A stretch of DNA of 64,000 nt from contig PAHY01000022.1 in assembly GCA_002705055.1 (NCBI GenBank), forward strand, positions 1 to 64,000. The letters are read 5' to 3'. Position 1 is the stretch's first letter; each line of letters opens with the position of its first letter. The translations under genes were made by a program, and so were the position numbers. The DNA is from Planctomycetota bacterium (lineage in GTDB: Bacteria; Planctomycetota; UBA1135). Below, piece by piece: positions 60,060 through 64,000 of the stretch. The notes below the pieces were generated by a model. The model was given only the letters and a program-made list of their open reading frames with translations. It did no database searches and was not told the origin of the DNA.

Positions 60060-60490
60060 GCGTCTTCCTTGCGGCGGGGAACCGGAATCGTGACCGGTTC
60101 GCGCTCGGCGCCGACTTTGTAGCGATAGGGAATCTCGGCGGGCCCGTGCCCCCCGCCCGGGTGATCCAGCACGCGCAGCCGATAGCGGCCCAGCGCCGGC
60201 AGCTGCAGCACAGCTTCGCCCAGATTGTTGGTGCGCATCCGGCCGGTGCTGCCGTCCGGGGCCTCCCACTCGACCGTCGCCCCGGAGACGGTGCGCCCGG
60301 AACCCTCGTGCGCGATCCGCACTGTCAGCGGAAACTGCAGACTGCCGGCCTCAGAGGGCTGGGTGCGGCGCTCGAGCAGATCCATCGCCGCGTTCTTGTT
60401 CGGCGACCAGAAGAAGAACCACACCCAGGCCGCGAAGGCCAGGAACAACAGGCTGGTGAACCAGCGACCGTCGAGGTGCTTCTTGCTCAT
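60056..60490 (-). CDS. Membrane-anchored carboxypeptidase-regulatory-like protein
   Basis: A 144-residue protein with one N-terminal transmembrane anchor (about 10-28, WFTSLLFLAFAAWVWFFFW) and an exported beta-sandwich of the carboxypeptidase regulatory/Ig type (about 52-125: GRTVSGATVEWEAPDGSTGRMRTNNLGEAVLQLPALGRYRL). No enzyme motif. It lies 5 bases downstream of the enoyl-CoA hydratase gene and overlaps the zinc-ribbon gene by 4 bases. Confidence 0.75.
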   Translation of the reverse strand: MSKKHLDGRWFTSLLFLAFAAWVWFFFWSPNKNAAMDLLERRTQPSEAGSLQFPLTVRIAHEGSGRTVSGATVEWEAPDGSTGRMRTNNLGEAVLQLPALGRYRLRVLDHPGGGHGPAEIPYRYKVGAEREPVTIPVPRRKEDA

Positions 60491-60495
60491 GCGCC

Positions 60496-61281
60496 TTAAC
60501 GGCCGGCGAAGCGCGGCGCTCTCTTCTCGGCGAAGGCCGCGAGCGCTTCCAGCCGATCTTCGGTCGGAATGATGCGCTGATAGCAGGCCGCTTCGTGCTC
60601 GAGCGCCGCTTCAATCGCGAGATCCAGGCCGCCGTCGATGGCGTCTTTGGCGGCGCGCAACGCGAGCGGACCGTTGTTCTGCAGCGCGGCGAGCATCGCC
60701 TCCGCGGTGGCTCGCGTCTGACCCGCCGGGGCGAGCTGATGCACTAGGCCGATCGACTCGGCTTCGGCTGCGGTCAGTCGACGCGCCAGCAGAATCAGCT
60801 CCTTCGCTTTCGCAGCGCCGACGAGGCGCGGCAGGCGAATGCAGCCGCCCGCGCCCGGGATGATCGCCAGGCTGGTCTCGGTCAGGCCGATGAGGGCCTC
60901 GGCGTCGAGGATGCGCAGATCGCAGGCCAGCGCCATCTCGCAGCCTCCGCCGAAGGCGTGGCCGTTCATGGCCGCGATGGTCGGCTGCGGCAGCGCCGCG
61001 ATGTCGTCCATGGTCGCGCGGATCTGCCGCACGAACTGAGGTACCATGTCCTCCGGCATGGTGCGGCGCTCCTTCAGATCGGCGCCGGCGCAGAAAGCCT
61101 TGTCGCCGGCCCCGGTCAGGACCACGGCCCAAACCGAGTCGTCCTCGCGCAGCTCGGCCAGCAGCTCGCGCAGCAGGTTGAGCGTCGGGAAGGACAGCGC
61201 GTTGCGCGCTTCCGGGCGGTTGATGGTCAGCCAGGCGGCGTGGCCATCCCGTTCGAGAGTCACGAGAGGAGCTTCACTCAT
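60496..61281 (-). CDS. Enoyl-CoA hydratase, AUH (methylglutaconyl-CoA hydratase)-like
   Basis: A 261-residue crotonase-fold enzyme. The oxyanion-hole motifs are KAFCAGADLKER near 63 and GHAFGGGCEMALACD, the catalytic Glu lies in GCEMALACD, and SLAIIPGAGGCIRLPRLVG resembles the AUH/methylglutaconyl-CoA hydratase group. With the HMG-CoA lyase gene 1.2 kb away it could supply the last two steps of leucine breakdown (methylglutaconyl-CoA to HMG-CoA to acetoacetate and acetyl-CoA). Start at ATG 61281, 12 bases after a TAGAAT box. Confidence 0.88.
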   Translation of the reverse strand: MSEAPLVTLERDGHAAWLTINRPEARNALSFPTLNLLRELLAELREDDSVWAVVLTGAGDKAFCAGADLKERRTMPEDMVPQFVRQIRATMDDIAALPQPTIAAMNGHAFGGGCEMALACDLRILDAEALIGLTETSLAIIPGAGGCIRLPRLVGAAKAKELILLARRLTAAEAESIGLVHQLAPAGQTRATAEAMLAALQNNGPLALRAAKDAIDGGLDLAIEAALEHEAACYQRIIPTEDRLEALAAFAEKRAPRFAGR

Positions 61282-61293
61282 GGCGAGCCCCGG

Positions 61294-61299
61294 ATTCTA
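61294..61299 (-). promoter_or_regulatory. TAGAAT -10 box for the enoyl-CoA hydratase gene
   Basis: On the minus strand GGAGTAGAAT is followed by 12 bases and ATG at 61281. The divergent DUF2891 box is 12 bases away on the other strand. Confidence 0.5.
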
Positions 61300-61311
61300 C
61301 TCCTGCGCCCC

Positions 61312-61317
61312 TAAACT
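61312..61317 (+). promoter_or_regulatory. TAAACT box exactly 6 bases before the DUF2891 ATG
   Basis: CCCCTAAACT is followed by cgcggc and ATG at 61324, a leaderless geometry with no space for a Shine-Dalgarno sequence. Confidence 0.55.
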
Positions 61318-61323
61318 CGCGGC

Positions 61324-62457
61324 ATGGCCCGCCTGCTTCCCCTCGCCCTCCTCGGCCTGTTTCTGACCAGCTGCCAGGCTGCGCCTCCCGCGGCCCCCGA
61401 GCCGGCGCTGCCGCCGCTCACCGCTGAGCTCGCCGAGCGCTTTGCCGGCTTGGCCGTCGAGGGGATCGTCCGCGAGTACCCGAACAAGCCGGGCAATGTG
61501 ATGGTCGACGCGGCCGGAGTGCGCAGCCCGCGCGCGATGCACCCGGCCTTCTACGGCAGCTTTGACTGGCACTCCTCGGTCCACGGCCACTGGATGCTGA
61601 TCCGCCTGATGCGCGTGGGCCCGCCGCTGCCTCCCGAACTCCTGCAGGAGATCCGTCAGGCGCTGGATGCCCACCTGCAGGCAGATGCGATCGCTGCCGA
61701 GGTGGCCTACTTCCGTGAGCCGGGGCAGCGCAGCTTTGAGCGGATGTACGGCTGGGCCTGGGCGCTGCGGCTCGCGGCCGAGCTGCATGCCTGGAGTGAA
61801 TCGCAGCCCGATGACCCTGCGGTGCGGCGCTGGCGCGAGGCCGTGCGCCCGCTCGAGGACTATCTGGTCGAGCAGATCCCCCCGTACCTGGAACGCCTCG
61901 AGTGGCCGATCCGGATCGGCGAGCATCAGGACACCGGCTTTGCGCTGGGACAGATCTTGGACTACGCCGCGATCGTCGGGAATGAGGCGCTGGCCCGCAC
62001 GGTGCGCCAGCGCGCCCGCGACTACTACCTGGCCGACCGTGCGTATCCGGCGGCCTACGAGCCCTCGGGCCAGGACTTCTTCTCGTCCGGGCTGAACGAG
62101 GCCGACCTGATGCGCCGCGTGCTGCCGCGCGAGGAGTACCGGCGCTGGCTGGACGAGTTTCTGCCGGGACTCGCGGAGGGTGCGGTGCCGCGCCTGCTCG
62201 AGCCGGTCGGCGTGAGCGATCTGAGTGACGGCAAGCTGGTGCACCTGGCCGGGCTGAACCTCTCGCGGGCCTGGTGCTGGCTAGGCATCGCGTCGGCGCT
62301 GGATCCGAACGACCCGCGCGCTCGTGTCGGTCGCGCCGCCGCCGCCGCGCACTATGAAGCCGGGCTCGGCTACGTCTTCTCCGGCGACTACGCCGGCGAG
62401 CACTGGCTGGCTTCCTTCGCGGTCTACCTGGTGACCGGTTCCGGTCGCTCGCGCTAG
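61324..62457 (+). CDS. DUF2891 lipoprotein
   Basis: A 377-residue protein with a lipoprotein signal (LFLTSC, Cys17) and a DUF2891 alpha/alpha-barrel-like domain from about residue 30 to the end. Family marks are HPAFYGSFDWHSSVHGHWMLIRL near 73, ERMYGWAWALRLAAEL near 139 and EHQDTGFAL near 200. DUF2891 proteins resemble glycoside-processing helical barrels, but no reaction is known to me. The His/Asp/Trp-rich motif looks like an active-site cleft. It converges on the HMG-CoA lyase gene with a 4-base overlap. Confidence 0.87.
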   Translation: MARLLPLALLGLFLTSCQAAPPAAPEPALPPLTAELAERFAGLAVEGIVREYPNKPGNVMVDAAGVRSPRAMHPAFYGSFDWHSSVHGHWMLIRLMRVGPPLPPELLQEIRQALDAHLQADAIAAEVAYFREPGQRSFERMYGWAWALRLAAELHAWSESQPDDPAVRRWREAVRPLEDYLVEQIPPYLERLEWPIRIGEHQDTGFALGQILDYAAIVGNEALARTVRQRARDYYLADRAYPAAYEPSGQDFFSSGLNEADLMRRVLPREEYRRWLDEFLPGLAEGAVPRLLEPVGVSDLSDGKLVHLAGLNLSRAWCWLGIASALDPNDPRARVGRAAAAAHYEAGLGYVFSGDYAGEHWLASFAVYLVTGSGRSR

Positions 62458-63365
62458 CCGCCGACTGGCTCGGCCTTCAGCAGCTCGGCGCCCAGCCACG
62501 CGGCGGTAGCCCGGATCTGCGGCAAATCGGTCGCGCAGGAGGTCCCCCACGCCGGCAGCGCTTCCAGCAGTTCCTCGCTGGCCAGATTGCCCTTCGCGCC
62601 CGGCGCGAAAGGACAGCCTCCGGTCCCACCGGTCGCAGCATCGAAATCGGCGATGCCCAGCTGCCAGGCGGCCTGGCAATTGTCGACCGCGTGGCCGTAC
62701 GTGTCGTGCATGTGCAGGCCGAGCCGCGCGGGATCGGCAAACTCGAGCGCACCCGCGACCAGCGATTCGACGTCGCCGCGCTCGGCGACTCCGAGCGTGT
62801 CCGACAGCAGGATGCGATCGGCTCCGGCTTCGTAAACCGCACGCGTGATGTCGAGCACCTGCTGGGGATCGGTGCGCCCCTCGATCGGGCAGCGGAATGC
62901 CATCGAGATGTAGAGCCGCGAGTAGCGGCCCTGCTGCTTGGCGTCGCGGATCAGCCCGCAGGACTCCTCAAGAGCCTCGGCGACGGTCTTGTTGACGTTC
63001 GCCTTGCTGTGCGCATCGGTGGCCGAGACCAGCATCGTGATCTCTTCGAGCGAGGTCTCGAGAATGCGCTCGTAGCCACGCCGGTTGGGCACGAGGCCCG
63101 CGAAGCGCACCCCGGCGGCGCGCGCCTCGGCGACCCACGGCGCCTGCTCGAGCTGCTCGCACAGCGCCGGCGTATCCGCCATCTGCGGGAGCAGATCGGG
63201 GCGGACGAAGGAGCCGACTTCGATGCTCGCCGGGCGGGCCGCCGCTAGCCGACGGATCAGCTCCAGCTTGCGATCGGTCGCCAGAATGACCTTCTCGTTC
63301 TGCAGACCGTCGCGCGGCGCGACCTCGTGCAAGCGCACGCTACGGGGAGCCTCGTCCATCGTCAC
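62454..63365 (-). CDS. mvaB: Hydroxymethylglutaryl-CoA lyase
   Basis: A 303-residue DRE-TIM barrel lyase cutting HMG-CoA to acetoacetate and acetyl-CoA. Motifs: LHEVAPRDGLQNE (metal and substrate site), EVGSFVRPDLLPQMAD, LHMHDTYGHAVDN (metal-binding HxH) and the catalytic loop GTGGCPFAPGAKGNLASEEL with its essential Cys. The start is GTG 63365 or ATG 63359. A TATCCT hexamer lies 8 and 14 bases upstream of these, within the end of the methyltransferase gene. Confidence 0.93.
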   Translation of the reverse strand: MTMDEAPRSVRLHEVAPRDGLQNEKVILATDRKLELIRRLAAARPASIEVGSFVRPDLLPQMADTPALCEQLEQAPWVAEARAAGVRFAGLVPNRRGYERILETSLEEITMLVSATDAHSKANVNKTVAEALEESCGLIRDAKQQGRYSRLYISMAFRCPIEGRTDPQQVLDITRAVYEAGADRILLSDTLGVAERGDVESLVAGALEFADPARLGLHMHDTYGHAVDNCQAAWQLGIADFDAATGGTGGCPFAPGAKGNLASEELLEALPAWGTSCATDLPQIRATAAWLGAELLKAEPVGG

Positions 63366-63371
63366 GGGTGC

Positions 63372-63995
63372 CTAGGATACTGCGCCCGGTTTTTCGAGCA
63401 CGAGCATGCCGAAGGCGAAGCGAGCCTCGGGATGACGCTTATCGAGGACCTCGCGTTGACCGGCATCGTGGAAGGCCTGGGGTTCCGCCAGCTGCAGACC
63501 GGCGTCGGCCAGCAGCTCGATCATGCGCTGGAGCCGCTCCGCGTCTCGCCAGGGGGCCTCGCCAGGTGCCTCCTGACCGTATTCGAAGGTCAGCACCATG
63601 CGCCCGCCGGGGGCCAGCGCCCGCGCGAGCCGCGGCAGCAGACGCTCCTGCCCGGCGTACGGGATGTGCTCCAGCACGCAGTAGGAGTGCACCGCGTCGA
63701 AGCTGCCGACCGGCCAGCCGTCCGGCCAGACCTCCTGTTCGGCAGCCAGATCGGCGGTCGACGTGCGGATCGGCCAGGCGCGCGCGGCCGCCACCCGATC
63801 CGTAGCCGCGTTGAGCGCGGCGTCCGGGTCGAGCACGAAGACCTCGGCACCCCGCGCCGCCGCGAAACAGGGAGGCAGGGTGCCCCCACCCCCGAGGTCG
63901 AGCAGACGCTGCCCTGGGCCCACCGGCGCCGCGACCCAGCCACGGGCGTACTCCCAGAGCTTGAGATCGCGAATCCGCCAGCGAAAGCGCAGCAC
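63372..63995 (-). CDS. SAM-dependent class I methyltransferase (start possibly beyond window)
   Basis: At least 207 residues. Rossmann motif I is LLDLGGGGTLPPCFAA near 32, motif II VFVLDPDAA, and the post-motif region FDAVHSYCVLEHIP and GGRMVLTFEYG are typical of Methyltransf_11-type enzymes. The substrate is unknown. The GTG at 63995 may be the true start or an internal codon, since the frame is open to the window end. It lies 6 bases upstream of the HMG-CoA lyase start on the same strand. Confidence 0.8.
   Translation of the reverse strand: MLRFRWRIRDLKLWEYARGWVAAPVGPGQRLLDLGGGGTLPPCFAAARGAEVFVLDPDAALNAATDRVAAARAWPIRTSTADLAAEQEVWPDGWPVGSFDAVHSYCVLEHIPYAGQERLLPRLARALAPGGRMVLTFEYGQEAPGEAPWRDAERLQRMIELLADAGLQLAEPQAFHDAGQREVLDKRHPEARFAFGMLVLEKPGAVS
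63374..63379 (-). promoter_or_regulatory. Possible TATCCT -10 box for mvaB
   Basis: On the minus strand TATCCT lies 8 bases before the GTG at 63365 and overlaps the stop of the methyltransferase gene. Being inside a coding end, it is less certain than the intergenic boxes. Confidence 0.35.
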
Positions 63996-64000
63996 GCCGT

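Overview
The window is very GC-rich and gene-dense. It carries about 60 protein genes and one tRNA on both strands, and no stretch over about 170 bases lacks a coding or RNA gene. I see no insertion sequence, prophage, integrase, CRISPR array or rRNA. The cell is Gram-negative with lipid A: lpxA, lpxB, an lpxC-fabZ fusion, an Skp/OmpH-like chaperone and BamA are all present. The lpxC-fabZ fusion, the sulfatase/esterase fusions, the FGE-like protein, the large Ser/Thr kinase paired with an FHA-sigma54 activator, and the VTC/DUF4956 pair together suggest a high-GC planctomycete or a related lineage. That placement is inference.

Layout. 0.1-5.1 kb: a small RIO-like kinase, an FGE-like secreted protein, lpxB and a secreted squalene-cyclase-fold protein. 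5.1-11.2 kb: an FAH-family hydrolase, signal peptidase I, queF, a secreted three-hydrolase fusion and a GT-C glycosyltransferase. 11.2-13.9 kb: a VTC-DUF4956-HlyD operon. 14-18.7 kb: an MFS carrier behind an esterase-sulfatase fusion, an ene-reductase and tRNA-Met. 18.8-24.7 kb: a cupin, a TlpA-like protein, gltX, a DUF4139 protein and trmFO. 24.7-30.2 kb: a glutamate-semialdehyde dehydrogenase, then a tightly overlapped set made of a ferredoxin/MddA-like fusion, glcD and glcE. 30.2-36.7 kb: an aminotransferase, an AlkC-like repair protein, trmB and a secreted four-repeat cysteine protein.

36.8-49 kb is one long minus-strand block in the order glmU, prs, rplY, pth, rpsF, rpsR, rplI, dnaB, bamA, skp-like, lpxC-fabZ, lpxA and a Gfo/Idh oxidoreductase. 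It joins UDP-GlcNAc supply, translation, replication and outer-membrane building. 49-52.4 kb holds a peptidase C15 homologue and a psd/CMD/lplT-like lipid operon. 52.4-57.4 kb holds an FHA-GAF-AAA+ sigma54 activator with a transmembrane Ser/Thr kinase, and a divergent YkgJ-type protein. 57.4-64 kb holds ettA, a Sel1 protein, two small membrane-associated proteins, an enoyl-CoA hydratase and an HMG-CoA lyase (probably leucine breakdown), a DUF2891 lipoprotein and a methyltransferase at the window edge.

The most notable signal is in control rather than gene content. Most first genes of transcription units have a TAnnnT hexamer close upstream, eight of them exactly 6 bases before the start codon and often with no Shine-Dalgarno sequence. 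This is the geometry of leaderless mRNAs. It also decides several start codons. Other points of interest are the ferredoxin/MddA fusion joined to glcDE, the three-hydrolase fusion, an FGE-like protein missing one catalytic cysteine beside a sulfatase with an atypical CxPSx motif, and an S6 ribosomal protein with a long encoded acidic tail.
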